Source: Vanilla planifolia (lineage: Eukaryota > Streptophyta > Magnoliopsida > Asparagales > Orchidaceae). From it: a DNA stretch of 64,000 nucleotides. Both the position numbers and the translations under genes were made by a program. Positions 34,600 through 45,011 of this stretch are shown in pieces (within the stretch, counting starts at the first letter, position 1; each line of letters opens with the position of its first letter). The stretch is from NCBI GenBank assembly GCA_023846275.1, contig CM043874.1, positions 25,517,630 to 25,581,629 of the forward strand, written 5' to 3'. The notes beneath the pieces were generated by a model, which had not been told where the DNA came from, searched no databases, and worked only from the letters and a program-made list of their open reading frames with translations.

Positions 34600-35112
34600 G
34601 CACCGCATAGTAACTTTGCAGTTTAAACCTGTCCCCACGCCCCCGCTTCAGCCTGATATTCAGAATTTCGAATTCAAAATTCTTGGATCCACGTGACCAG
34701 GCAAATTTCCGCACCGGTCTTGATACCTCAAGTGCCCGCTCGCACGTGCGACCGTTAGCCGTTATCAGCTGCCCGTCACGTGCCCACCTACTCCTCCGTC
34801 CTGCCGTGAGTTCCCTGATCTAGTCTCCGACGGTGGCCCGGTAGCTCACCCTCCGTTTACTCTTCCCCGCCAGTTGCCGATGCCAGCTGCTCCTCACCTA
34901 CAGACCGCCACTCGCGTTCCGTCCCATGCACTTCGCCACCAGCAATCCGTCTCCAGCCCTCCGTCACCACCCCCCTATTGCGAGCTCCCCGTCGCTGCCT
35001 TCCGATCGCTACCTTCCGTCGCTGGCTCCCTGTCACGAACTCCTTCCCAGTCGCTGCCTTCCCGTCCCTAGCGTTTCAATTCTAAATTAAAAAAACCAAC
35101 AGTTATGGTTAA
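34600..35112 (-). promoter_or_regulatory. LINE 5' untranslated/internal promoter region
   Basis: GC-rich on both strands, with several related units on the plus strand such as GTCGCTGCCTTCC (34991 and 35051) and CGCTACCTTCCGTCGCTGG. Composition falls back to AT-rich at about 35075, some 40 bp before the element end set by the target-site duplication. Confidence 0.55.
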
Positions 35113-35126
35113 AAAAAATGAGCAAT
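35113..35126. repeat. LINE target-site duplication, right copy
   Basis: AAAAAATGAGCAAT, identical to 28705-28718. It marks the 5' end of the minus-strand LINE at 35112. A 14-bp length is typical for target-primed reverse transcription. Confidence 0.9.
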
Positions 35127-36700
35127 GGAATGTTGAATTAAACACTTAACAAATTTGAACAGCTGACATTTTTTTTTTTTGTTGAAACGAGGAAGATCTT
35201 ACTAAAGCAAAAAGAAATGAATTATCCTTTGATAAGAGGATCATTGAATTATCAAATAATGAATGATCTACAAAAAAACAATTGGAATTAAATAATTACT
35301 CTTTAGAGACCACAGTTTTTCTAGAGAACAACAAAACGAAGATAGAGTTATTAAAGAAACTGCAAACACATCTGTACCTAGGCTAAAGGAATCAAGATTT
35401 ATGGATTATATGGCTTTTTAAAATGGGATAGAATCTTTAATAAATGTTTCAATTGAAAAGAAAGTATTGCATGTCATGCATATTCTAGTGTTGCATATAC
35501 CTCTGGGTGTTGAACCCTTTTGCTCCTCAACAAACTGAATGCCCTCAGTAAAATGATCCATGACGAAACCATCAGGAGAGAAGAGAAAGATGTTCCATCA
35601 TTTTACTAGGGATGTACTCTTTAATTTTCGCTGTAATGAAGTGGCTTTTTGTAAAGCATTTTTACAATTATTCCCATTTGCATTTAGGTTTTGGTACTTG
35701 ATTATTAAATAACGTAATTAATTATTAAGAAATAAGATTACTGTTGTTATTGTTGGTGATTAAATTCAAAGTTAATAATGCGTCATTTTTCAGCTTCCTT
35801 GGTAGGACTCTTCGAATTTGTATGATTAATAGTTTTGCGAGACAAGTGGACACTTTGAATATTTTCCTATATCGTGCTGCTCACTTGTACCTGTATTAGA
35901 GAAAACCATGTTTTGATGTAAGTCACTGTCTTTTTTCTTTTGACTCTATCTTCTCCCTTGTACTTCTTTTCTGTAAGTGAACTCTAACTTTTCCTCATTC
36001 CTTGCATTTCTTTTCATGGGTTAACATGAGAAAATCGATTTGAGTTTGTTACTGAAAAAAATAATTTTCTCTTGTATTCTTACTAACAAAAATGTCACGA
36101 ACCTCTCTTCTTCTAATAGATCAATTCGTCTCAGCCAATGATCATCCAAATACAATTTATGAAACCTAACCTTGCGTCTTCTATACATATTGAGCGTCTT
36201 ATGTTCTTGTTAAATCTTGCATTACCTGGAAGACATCCTCTCATTTTACTACTTAGTTCCTGCACAAATAATCTCTTGCCATGATCTATTTCTTTTATTT
36301 GTTGTGGAAATCACAAAAATAGACTTCAACATTAGACTATTTAAGGCCCTGTTTAGGTTTGAAAGTTTAGGAAAATTAATCAGGATGCTTAGCCATCAGG
36401 AGGTAATCAATAGAATTTTGTTTTGTGACAAGCAAGATTTTTACAAAGGCTAGATGAGAAATTTCTTCATTCAATGAAACTAGTTGGAAACTAGAAAATG
36501 GATCAATAGTTATTTGGGAGCTGCTTTCTTTCCCAAGGGATGGAATATTAATAAATACACTTCTTTGAATAAACAGTTTTAAAATAGATTTACAAAAGGA
36601 TAAAAGTATATGCAAGAATAGTGAATTTTATCATAAAGTTTCCTACTTGATATTTATTTTTTTGACAAAATTTTTACTCAGTAGATTACAAAATAAGGAT
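35127..36700 (+). other. Unassigned AT-rich region with a coiled-coil-like frame
   Basis: A frame at about 35190-35400 (+) reads DLTKAKRNELSFDKRIIELS and, after one TGA stop, TKKQLELNNYSLETTVFLEN and KTKIELLKKLQTHL. Heptad-like Leu/Ile spacing suggests a former coiled-coil protein, possibly from a transposon. No domain name can be given. The rest (35400-36700) holds no motif; frames at 36217-36453 and 36376-36615 are unremarkable. Confidence 0.35.
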
Positions 36701-36723
36701 CCCCTTCAAGCGGGAACAGTGGT

Positions 36724-36951
36724 TTGGACAAGAAAGAAGAAGTGAACCAATCACCAAAAGAAGAAGAAGAGGAATCAAACTCCTCGGGCCCTTCTCACAA
36801 GGTTGTGGAAGTAGAAGAGGGGAATGGAAGAGGAGAAAATGCCATTGAAAAACTCCAAGAAGAGAACAATGACAAAGGTAAAGAAGTCCCAAGGGTAGAG
36901 GTTATGGATGCAAGTCTTCAAAGTACTACTCAACTAGATACAAACTTATAA
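36724..36951 (+). pseudogene. Acidic Glu/Lys/Ser-rich frame, unknown
   Basis: A 75-residue open frame with strings such as KEEEEESNSSG and KVVEVEEGNGRG, ending TTQLDTNL. It lies immediately upstream of the duplicated module at 36900-37515 and may belong to the same former gene. Low-complexity acidic composition gives no family assignment. Confidence 0.3.
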
Positions 36952-37515
36952 GATATGAAAATGACTATGTACTAAACTCTAATTTGTTCATCAGTATTGA
37001 GCCTTATCTAAGTTATTTCTTTTGTACAATTTTGCCATTGCTTACATTGTTAATGAGATAGTAAATAAGGCATGTCATAACCTTGTGGCTTCTCATAGAA
37101 ATACTTTTTTCTTCATGCATGCTAAAGAAAATTACAAGAAAGCCATTTTTGAATTGAACTTGAAGTTAGAAATACAAAATGTTGAAATTATAGAACTAGA
37201 GCCTAGAAAGAAAATATTAGGGAAGAAAACTTAATCACAATGGACCTTGACTTTAGTAGACACTAGAGATTTGGGACTCAATTCGATATATGCTTATAAG
37301 ACATGGACATGACTATATTGTAAACTTTAATTTGTTTACAAGTACTAACTCTTATCTAAATTCCTTTTTATAATTTTTCTATTGTTTACATTGTTAACGA
37401 GATAATAAATATGATGCATCATAACCTTGTCGCTTCTCATAGAGATATGTTTATCCTTATGGACGCTAAAGAAAATTTTAGGAAAGCCATTCTTGAATTG
37501 AACTTTAGTCTAATG
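36900..37515 (+). repeat. Tandem duplication (~350 bp) of a coding-like module
   Basis: Copy A (about 36900-37240) and copy B (about 37245-37515) align along their length. In the best frame copy A reads VNEIVNKACHNLVASHRNTF then AKENYKKAIFELNLKLE, and copy B reads VNEIINMMHHNLVASHRDMF then AKENFRKAILELNFSL, ending in TAA. Identities cluster in one reading frame with conservative substitutions, which suggests the unit was coding when duplicated. The family is unknown to me; a transposon-encoded protein is the simplest guess. Confidence 0.6.
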
Positions 37516-37625
37516 AGTTAATAGGTGGTTTGATTAGGAGTATTGGACTATAATTTGATGAGTCAAATGTGACTCAAATAATAAAATTAAAGCATAACAA
37601 GCACTATAAGAAATGTGAGAGCAAG

Positions 37626-37723
37626 ATGTATGCATGATAAAGGATGTAAACATGTATATACAAAATTTTAAGAAATGTATGCATGATAAAGGATGTAAAC
37701 ATGTATATATAAAATTTTAAGAA
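37626..37723. repeat. 2 x 49-bp tandem repeat
   Basis: Units at 37626 and 37675, each beginning ATGTATGCATGATAAAGGAT and ending AAAATTTTAAGAA, differ at a single base (ATATACAAAA versus ATATATAAAA). Confidence 0.93.
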
Positions 37724-38084
37724 ATGAAAAAAGGATATAAAAAAATAATTATTAGAAATGAGATATGTATATTACATAATTTATACATGCATTAGATATG
37801 ATGTTATGTTGGTATGATTGATACCTTATTATATGCATAATATATGATTTAATTGTGTATTTGATATGATGCTATGTTGTTATGATAGATGCCTTGATGT
37901 TGGCCTTCTATATGATTAGATTGTGTATTTGATTTGATGATTGATATATTATTGATTGGATAAGTAAGCCAGATTTGGAATATCTAAACTCATTGGGTCA
38001 GTTATCGTTGACGTGATGCATTGGTTCTATGTTGATATTAATATTTAGTTTGCAACTTGCATGTCAAGAGATTGGAAATGCATG

Positions 38085-38240
38085 ATGTGTGATACACAAA
38101 CACAAGTACACATACATGTACATGCACATGCACATGTACACATGCATATGCATACACATATGTACACTCACATGCACAAGCTCATCATGCACGTACACAC
38201 ACATATGCACACACATACACACACACGCACACACATATAT
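38085..38240. repeat. Alternating purine-pyrimidine CA/TG-rich tract
   Basis: About 155 bp of nearly strict purine-pyrimidine alternation made of (AC)n, ACATGC, GCATAT and (CA)n segments, ending ACATATATAT. Long RY-alternating tracts can adopt left-handed Z-DNA. The His/Thr-rich frame here (38061-38339) is a by-product of the repeat. Confidence 0.85.
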
Positions 38241-39689
38241 ATTTTAATTTTTATATCATTATGCAAGTGGAATGGACTAATCATGTGCAAAATTAAGAAT
38301 GGAAAGTGCAAACATATAAATAAATGGTTAGGTAGCTAGTCTTAACTAAGGTTGATAATCTAAGGAAACATGCAAATGGAAATTAGAAATCTCCAATGGA
38401 TAAAAGGCAAGAGACAAATGGGGGAAATGATAGTGTTATAAATTGAACTAGAAAGTTTTAATTATCATATCACATGTTAAAACTGGGAATGAATCTTATA
38501 AGGGTATACAACATTGAAATGGGAAAACATAGTAGATATGGTTAATAAAAATTGGTAATAAGCAATGGGGTCATAAGGGTACACAATGAAATAACCAATA
38601 AAAATTTTGAAGGAATTGCTTAAAATATGATATGCATGTTTTTTTGTTGCAATGCATAAAAAGCATGCCAATTTTTTTGTATGTATTAAATATTTTGTAT
38701 GTAACATGACCCAAGATGTATTTTGTATATATATGATTGTGTTAGATTTTATCTATATGTTTATGACAATGGCTAAACCTATTTTGGTACTAACAATTTC
38801 TAGTGTTATGAAGGAGTATTATGAGACATTAAAGAAGCAATGTGTAGCTAGTGAAATTTATAAATGGGTTAATGATAAAGTTTTTCTGTATCTAAATTAT
38901 TATATTTTGATTGTCTCAAATATTTAGAATGTGTAAGATTATGTTCTAGTTGGAACAAAATTTATAAACTATATCTTTCATTGCACTATTTTAAAAAAGA
39001 TTTCATTTTGGATATTATTCTTTCATTGAATTGTTACTAAAGGAATTTTATTGCATTTTTTAGTTTTTTGTTACAAATTTTAATGATTTTCAAAAAAAAC
39101 TTTTTTAATTAAATACAAAAGAAAAAACTTATTGGGGGCATTCAAAACATTACAAAATAATATCAAAACATGATTAAGTTTGATGTCTTAATGTTAGGCT
39201 TGTGACAATGTGGTTATCACAATATGCATCTCACATCATTATAAGTTTTTCTTATCACACTTATTGATATTTTTATGTCTATGAAAGTAGATTTGTCATT
39301 TGTGGAAATAAATATATGAACTATGATAAATGAAAAACAATCCTTAATTCATTGAATTAAGGTATTTTCTTTATTAATTCTTGAATTCTAATAGTTATAA
39401 TTCTCCATCTTTTTGTAATCATTCAAAGGGATTAAAAACATCTAAAGTTAGCCTAAGCTTAATAAAGGTTATGGAGGGTAAAGGCTTGGTAATGTTAGTT
39501 AGCCAAGCACAAGATGGAACAAAAACTAATGAAATACTTTTCTTCTCCACATGGTCCTTGATAAAATGGTATATAATGTTATTATGCTTAGTGTGTGTGT
39601 TGTATTGGATTCTTTGTTAAGTAAATTGTATTAGCATTGTTATAATAAACTAGAATGTTTGTTAAGTATATAAATCATAAATTTTTAGA
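38241..39689. other. AT-rich DNA, no recognised feature
   Basis: Likely includes the 3' LTR and downstream flank of the copia element that begins at 39690 on the minus strand, but I could not pair it with a second LTR. Frames at 38652-38927 and 39381-39620 carry no motif. Confidence 0.35.
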
Positions 39690-40420
39690 TTCTAATTAAT
39701 TCATAAAAATAGAGCAACACAGCTTCTAGTCATAGTATACTTAACTTTTGTTGTTGACAAAGCAACTTAATTTTACATATGGATAGCCCAAGAAATAATT
39801 GAATTTCCAAATAATGGCAAGTTTCACATGTGCTTTTCTATTAATTTGACTCCCAAAAAAATCAATATCTATATTTGCAACTAAATCAAATCTTAATTTA
39901 CATCTAGGATATCATATGCTTAGAGATTTTGTGCCAATTAAATACTTGAAGATGTATTTTATTGCTTATAAATGAGATTCCATTGGATTTTCTTGAAACC
40001 TAGCATACAATTCTACAATAAAGACAAAGTCTAATATACTAGCTATAAGATAAAGTAAAAATCCAACCACCCCTCTAAATATCTTCATGTCGACTTCTTT
40101 CCCAACTTCATCCTTATTTAAAGAAGTGCTAATTCCTATAAGAGTCTTTCTAGCATTCATATTTTCAACACCAAACCTTTTAAGGACCTTAAGTACTTAG
40201 TTTGAGAGATAAAAATCCTTTTATTGGTTTTCACTTGAAGTCTCAAAAGAAAAGTTAACGCATATTTCATGCTTATCCCAAACTCTTTATTTATTAATTT
40301 ATCAAATCTCTTTCACATCCCTTCATGTGTTGCTCCAAATACAACACTATCAACATAAATTTTATGCACTAATTGATTTCCATTAGAAGTTAAAACAAAT
40401 AGATTATTTTCCACTTTTTC
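39690..40420 (-). pseudogene. Copia RT C-terminus and RNase H
   Basis: Motif YVDSVVFGATHEG (about 40320-40355) stands for YVDDIIFGAT, with the second catalytic Asp replaced by Ser. GISTSLNKDEVGKEVDMKIF, GVVGFLLYLIAS and ARFQENPMESHL (39966-40160) follow. RNase H then reads FDLVANIDIDFFGSQINRKA (39890-39945) in place of the usual Y-(S/L)-DADFAG-C-x-(I/V)DRKST. The enzyme is dead. Confidence 0.85.
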
Positions 40421-41399
40421 TTAAGTTAAGCCAAAGGTGAATAGTCTTTCATACCATATTCTTAGAGCTTTCTTAAGTCCATCTAAGGCTTTCTTATGTT
40501 TAAACACATGATCAAATTTGTCATGTATTTCAAATCATGGGGGCAACTGCATATATATTTCTTAATTAATATAATAATTCAAGAAAGCACTCTTTGACAT
40601 TTACTTGGTATAGTTTTAAAATCTTGTGACATGCATAAGAAAGTAGGATTTTTTGTGCTTTAAGATGCACCACTTGTGCAATAGTTTCTTCTACATCAAC
40701 TTCTATTTCGTTATATCCTTTTGTTACCAAATGTGCCTTTTTTTAACAATATCTCAACTTAATCAAACTTTTTCTTAAATATCTATTCGGTCACTACTAT
40801 AGGTTGGCTTAAAGGTCTAGGTATTATATCCTAAACCTCATTTCTCACAAATTATTCTAACTTTTCATTGATGGTTATTATCTAATATATTAATTTTTAA
40901 GAGTTTTTTCAAATGAATTATGCTAAAAAAAGATACAAATATTTCATGATTGATTGATGCCTTTGTTTTTCCCTATCACTTCACTTATAACTAATTCTCT
41001 AAGATGATTCTTTATAAACTTCTCTTCTCTTGGATCTTCATTTCCATCTTCTGTCACCTTTTTTTCCTTGCCTTTATTTATAGGTTCATCATCAAGACTT
41101 AACTATTCTAACTTATTTAATCTATCAATTGAACTTTGATTACAATGGGTTTTATAAGGCGTATCATCAAGCCTCAAATTGATTGACTCTTTTAATACTT
41201 GGACTCTTTGGTTGTTCTCTATAGGTTCTATTAGATTTGGGGTTAAATTTTTTCAACTTTTATCATTATTTAAGATAAAATATTTGCATCTAAAAAATGA
41301 AAAATATGAAACTTTAGTTTCCTATTATATAAAAGTTCATATGGAGAAATATTACGTATGGGTCTCTTAAGGACTCTATTCAAAACATAGCATGAAGTT

Positions 41400-41900
41400 A
41401 GCTTTAGTTTAAAATTGCTTTGGCATAGAGTATTCATTTAGCATGTATCTAGTTATATCTAATAGAGTTTTATTCTTTTTTTTTTCTACTATTCTAGTTT
41501 GTTGTGGGTTTTAGATGAGATAAAGATGTGAGAAATCCCATAAAAAATACAAAAATTTATAAATAATTAATTCTTAAATTCTCTTATTTTGTCACTCTTA
41601 ATTGATGTAAAAGACATATCATGCTCTTTTTCTAAGCTAGCAACTAAATGCACAAACTTCTCAAAAGCTTCATTCTTTTTCTTTATGAATAATACCCAAG
41701 TGAACTTAGAATAATTATCTACTATTACCAATCCATATTTTCTATCTTCTCACCTTAATAGATGGATCGATCTAAAAAAATTTATTATAAGTTTTATAAG
41801 TCTCCTAGTTGTTATCTCTTTGTTAGGTTTGAATGAAGTCTTGGGTTACTTTCTTAATTGGCAGGGTTTACACAAATGATCATCTTTCCATTGGATACTA
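41400..41900 (-). pseudogene. Copia integrase
   Basis: Minus-strand reading: CKPCQL then KTSFKPNKEITT (zinc-binding end), NYSKFTWVLFIKKKNEAFEK (the VDDYSRFTWV motif), SFTSIKSDKIREF (second catalytic Asp), FCIFYGISHLYLI, and NPQQTRIVEKKKE (the PQQNGVVERKNR motif with the catalytic Glu). The first catalytic Asp position appears as Asn in LIINFF. Stops occur at former Trp and Arg/Gln sites. Confidence 0.82.
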
Positions 41901-41980
41901 AGAAGTCCTTTAGCTAAATCATTCTTGATTATTTTTCTAAGTGAAGATTTTTCTAAATAACAATCTTCTATGTTATAAAT

Positions 41981-42295
41981 TTAAACTATTTGAGATCTGA
42001 GATATTTTAAACCAATAGATTCTATTATATGCAAGTTCAACACATGAGTATTGTTCTTCTTATGTGTTAAAATAAGGGTCATGTTATTTCTACTAATAGT
42101 ATGTTCATTGGAATTGAATGTAGTAGAAAAGTCAAAATCACATGGTTGACTTATGCTGAGAAGATTATATCTTAAGTCTTGAACAAGTAGAATTTTTCTT
42201 ATTGAGGCATGTGAATTATCCACTATTATATTTCTAATCATTTTCTTCTTGGAATTGTTGCCAATATTAACTTCACATCTATTATACTCTTTCAA
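41981..42295 (-). pseudogene. Copia protease-end / gag-pre-integrase fragment
   Basis: An open frame of 104 residues contains SIRKILLVQDLRYNLLSISQ, the conserved V-x-(Y/V)-V-x-x-L-K-(Y/H)-NLLSISQL segment of copia polyproteins, followed by CDFDFSTTFNSNEHTI. Confidence 0.85.
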
Positions 42296-42817
42296 ATGGA
42301 TGAATATAGGTCTTTAATCATGTGCTTTGAGTATCGATTATCAAGGTGTCACACACCTTCCTCGATCCTTGAAGGATGGCATGCCTATAAAAAGAAAATC
42401 AATTGTTTTCTTTCGGTACCTATATATTTTTGGGTCCACAAATCTTATCATTGACCATATTTGAACTAAATTTCCTTATCCAAATAAAATAAAGAAATTT
42501 TGAATGAATATTTTTCTTGATCTCATAATGAGATGCATTATGTCTCAACTTCATATAATAATTACATTTAAAATTCTGGAAATATGAAACAACATAAGAA
42601 TTATTAACATATGATCAGAAAATGATGTATAATATTGTGCATGTAAGCTTTTTAATTCATTTAATTCTTTAGTTAGCATGGTATTCTTAATAATCTCGCT
42701 TGCCATCCTATTTTTTTATAGTTTTGACTTCAAGCAAATTTGCATCCTTTTAATTCAAATGTTTAGAAAGACCTAAATAATCTTCATGATTTTCCTTCAA
42801 TTTATTATATTTAGAAG

Positions 42818-43740
42818 CTAACTTTTTTCTTCAACATATTGTTCTTCATAATCTATAGTACAAGATGAAGAAGGTGTCGAACATGCCTCATTATTTGATG
42901 TATTCTTGCATTTGTCATCCATTGCCATGTGGGAAGTTACACTTTCCTTCTCTTCCTCCTCATTAGATGTGGAGCCTTTAAAATCACTCGAGGTTATCTT
43001 CATTGACTTTTTCTTTCTCTTTTTATTCTTGAACTTTTTCACTCACACTTTGTATAGAGGGTAGTCAGGTTGAATATGCCTAGGTATCTTGCATTCATGA
43101 CACACGAGCTCTTCCAATTGTATCATTTTATTCTTTGATTTTTAGTCTTTGATTGAATCTTCTTTCTATTCTATGCTTGTTATACTTTAGATAAATCTTT
43201 TGAAATAAGAGTTGCCTTATTAGAGCTTGATGTATCTGAGTATGAAGTAGAATTAGCCATCAATATTATCGGTTCCTCTTTCTTATTCTTTTCCCTTTTA
43301 GCCAAAAGCTCTTTCATTCTTCCTTCAACAAAGCTCCATTACATTTGCTAAAAGCTCACCATGTAACTCATCAAATGATAATGCTAAAATATCGTTTGTG
43401 GTCTTTATTGAAGTAATAGGATGATTGTATTGCTATGGAAGTATTGTTAGTATCTTGAGCACTTATTCATAAAGGAGAACTTTTTTTTTCCAAGATTAGA
43501 TAGACCATTAATGATAATAGTAAAGTATGTAAATATAGACTTAAATTTTTTTTATCAAAGTTCATCTGAATTAACTTATAGTCATGGATTAACATATTTA
43601 TTTTGGTTTCCTTTACTTAAGAGATTCCTTCAAAGGTAATCTCAAGCTTACTCTAGATTTCATGAGCTATTTTGAGGCTCATGGTCTCATTATATTTTGA
43701 AGCAAATGGTTCATAGTATAAAATGTTCATTGCCCAAAAA
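42818..43740 (-). pseudogene. Copia gag: UBN2 domain, zinc knuckle, acidic tail
   Basis: UBN2 segment at about 43360-43740: KETKINMLIHDYKLIQM, IIINGLSNLGKK and ILALSFDELHGELLANVM. Zinc knuckle at 43058-43100: CHECKIPRHIQPDYP, where the last Cys is Tyr (TGT/TGC to TAT/TAC), so C-C-H-Y. The tail at 42818-43042 is KKFKNKKRKKKSMKITSSDF plus an acidic Glu/Ser stretch, as in SIRE-like gag. Confidence 0.85.
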
Positions 43741-43830
43741 TTGATCTAGATTATTGGTTCTTGAACAAACTAAGCTAAATAAATGGGAGTAGTTTCAAGT
43801 GTCCTTAACTAGGTGTTGTTGGTTGATGCT

Positions 43831-44968
43831 TCATTTGAGAAGACAAAATAAGATGGCCTTGAACTTTCTCAATTGCTAAAATGGCACTTAAGGAGGTTGG
43901 CAAGCTAGTAGCTAGGATCTTATGAGAACAAAATTCCTTAACTAATATAAGGAAATTGTTAACAACAGATACTAATCAAATGGGCTATTGGTTTAAGAGG
44001 CACATGTGGGCTCAATGGAGGCCATTCTTAATAGGTGAGAACTAAGCACTTGAATTGTTTGATTACTTTATCATATGACTAAATTCAAACCAATCATTGA
44101 GATTAAAAAGGTGAACTTTTGCATCTTCTATGTAATATACTAAGAGCTTAAGAATCTTTAGAGCTGCTCACCTCGCAAAGTTAATCTTCTACTAATAAAT
44201 TATACTAATAAATGGAATCCAAACCTATAGCACATAATAGATCCACAAATACCACCAACATAAAAGTAATTCCTACTAAGCTTTAGATCATTTCAATACC
44301 TTCACGATGGCACTAAACAACATTCTTTCGCCCATGTCTAGATTATCACATCATCCTTCCCTTTATTACTAGCCACATCCCTTGTTGGTTAGAAAACTCG
44401 CTTTAGTTTTTACTAATTGAACTCAAGTTAATTGCATGGCTCAGTGCAAATATAAAGACCCTTCCCAATAATTACTTGATTAAGTTCCTTTTATTGCTTG
44501 TTACTTTATATCACTAACTAATACCAAGAGTCTTCCAAAAATATGAGTTTGGTTGTACTTAGGTGTAAAAGTAGACCTAAGGCTTTTTCTACAGCTTGAA
44601 TGCCTTGAGAACTGCCCAACTTCCTATTAGAAGGAAGAAAAACTTCACTCAAGAAATCTCTATCTTAAACGAAGATAGAAGCCGACACCGAACACTTTAA
44701 GAATGATTGTTCCCATATATGCAAGTGTGGAAGACGTGTTCTGAAGATTGTCCGATGCCACATTAACTCTCTTTTAAATTAAAGTGAGAAGGTCGAAACG
44801 ACAAGCACGGATCATGTTTCAACTTTTAACCTAACAGGAAAAGAAGAGAAGACTTGTTTTCCACATTTAACCTAACAGGAATAGAAGCTGGAGCAATCGT
44901 CTCAGCCTTTGGCTCTTTTCTTCGATTCCTTCTAGAACAGTTTTTTTTTTTTAATCTCAAAAATATCA

Positions 44969-44972
<4 letters not shown>
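43831..44972. other. Region upstream of copia gag; local higher-complexity patch
   Basis: No coding domain. Positions 44560-44950 are less AT-rich than the flanks and include a 16-bp exact direct repeat TTTAACCTAACAGGAA at 44825-44840 and 44866-44881. The patch may be part of the copia 5' LTR/leader or another repeat; no LTR partner was found. Confidence 0.4.

Positions 44973-45006
<34 letters not shown>
44973..45006. repeat. (AT)n microsatellite
   Basis: About 17 AT repeats preceded by a T12 run at 44941-44952, followed by ATTATATTATATTATTTTAT. Confidence 0.95.

Positions 45007-45011
<5 letters not shown>

Larger units (their letters stand above)
28719..35112 (-). mobile_element. L1-type LINE retrotransposon, GC-rich, with 14-bp TSD
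   Basis: The direct repeat AAAAAATGAGCAAT occurs at 28705-28718 and again at 35113-35126, exactly bracketing a GC-rich block in AT-rich surroundings. Just inside the left copy the plus strand reads TTTT, a short poly(A) tail for a minus-strand element. From the 5' end (35112) the order is: a GC-rich untranslated region with repeated GTCGCTGCCTTCC-like units (34600-35070); ORF1 with zinc knuckle (about 32800-34580); then ORF2 with endonuclease, reverse transcriptase, zf-RVT and RNase H (28789-32700). This is the layout of plant L1/RIL-type LINEs. Full length is about 6.4 kb. Stops and frameshifts in both ORFs make it inactive, though it is much better preserved than the copia relics. Confidence 0.93.
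39690..43830 (-). mobile_element. SIRE-like Ty1/copia element, decayed, full domain order
   Basis: Minus strand from right to left: gag UBN2 domain (43360-43740), zinc knuckle (43040-43110), acidic Lys/Ser/Glu segment (42818-43042), pre-integrase LLSISQ motif (41981-42295), integrase (about 41400-41900), RT (about 40200-40900) and RNase H (39690-40160). This is the canonical Gag-PR-IN-RT-RH order of copia, and the motif wording matches the SIRE/Maximus lineage. Every domain has stops and frameshifts. LTRs were not delimited. Confidence 0.85.

Noticed and set aside
34874..35071. Ser/Pro-rich plus-strand frame near the GC-rich edge
   Set aside because: Falls in the LINE 5' repeated region; the repeat units explain the composition.
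28719..35112. GC-rich block as bacterial, organellar or horizontally transferred DNA
   Set aside because: Domain order, short poly(A) tail and target-site duplication are those of an ordinary plant LINE; composition alone is no evidence of transfer.
38061..38339. His/Thr-rich 92-residue frame
   Set aside because: Produced by the CA/TG alternating repeat; no conserved start or flank.
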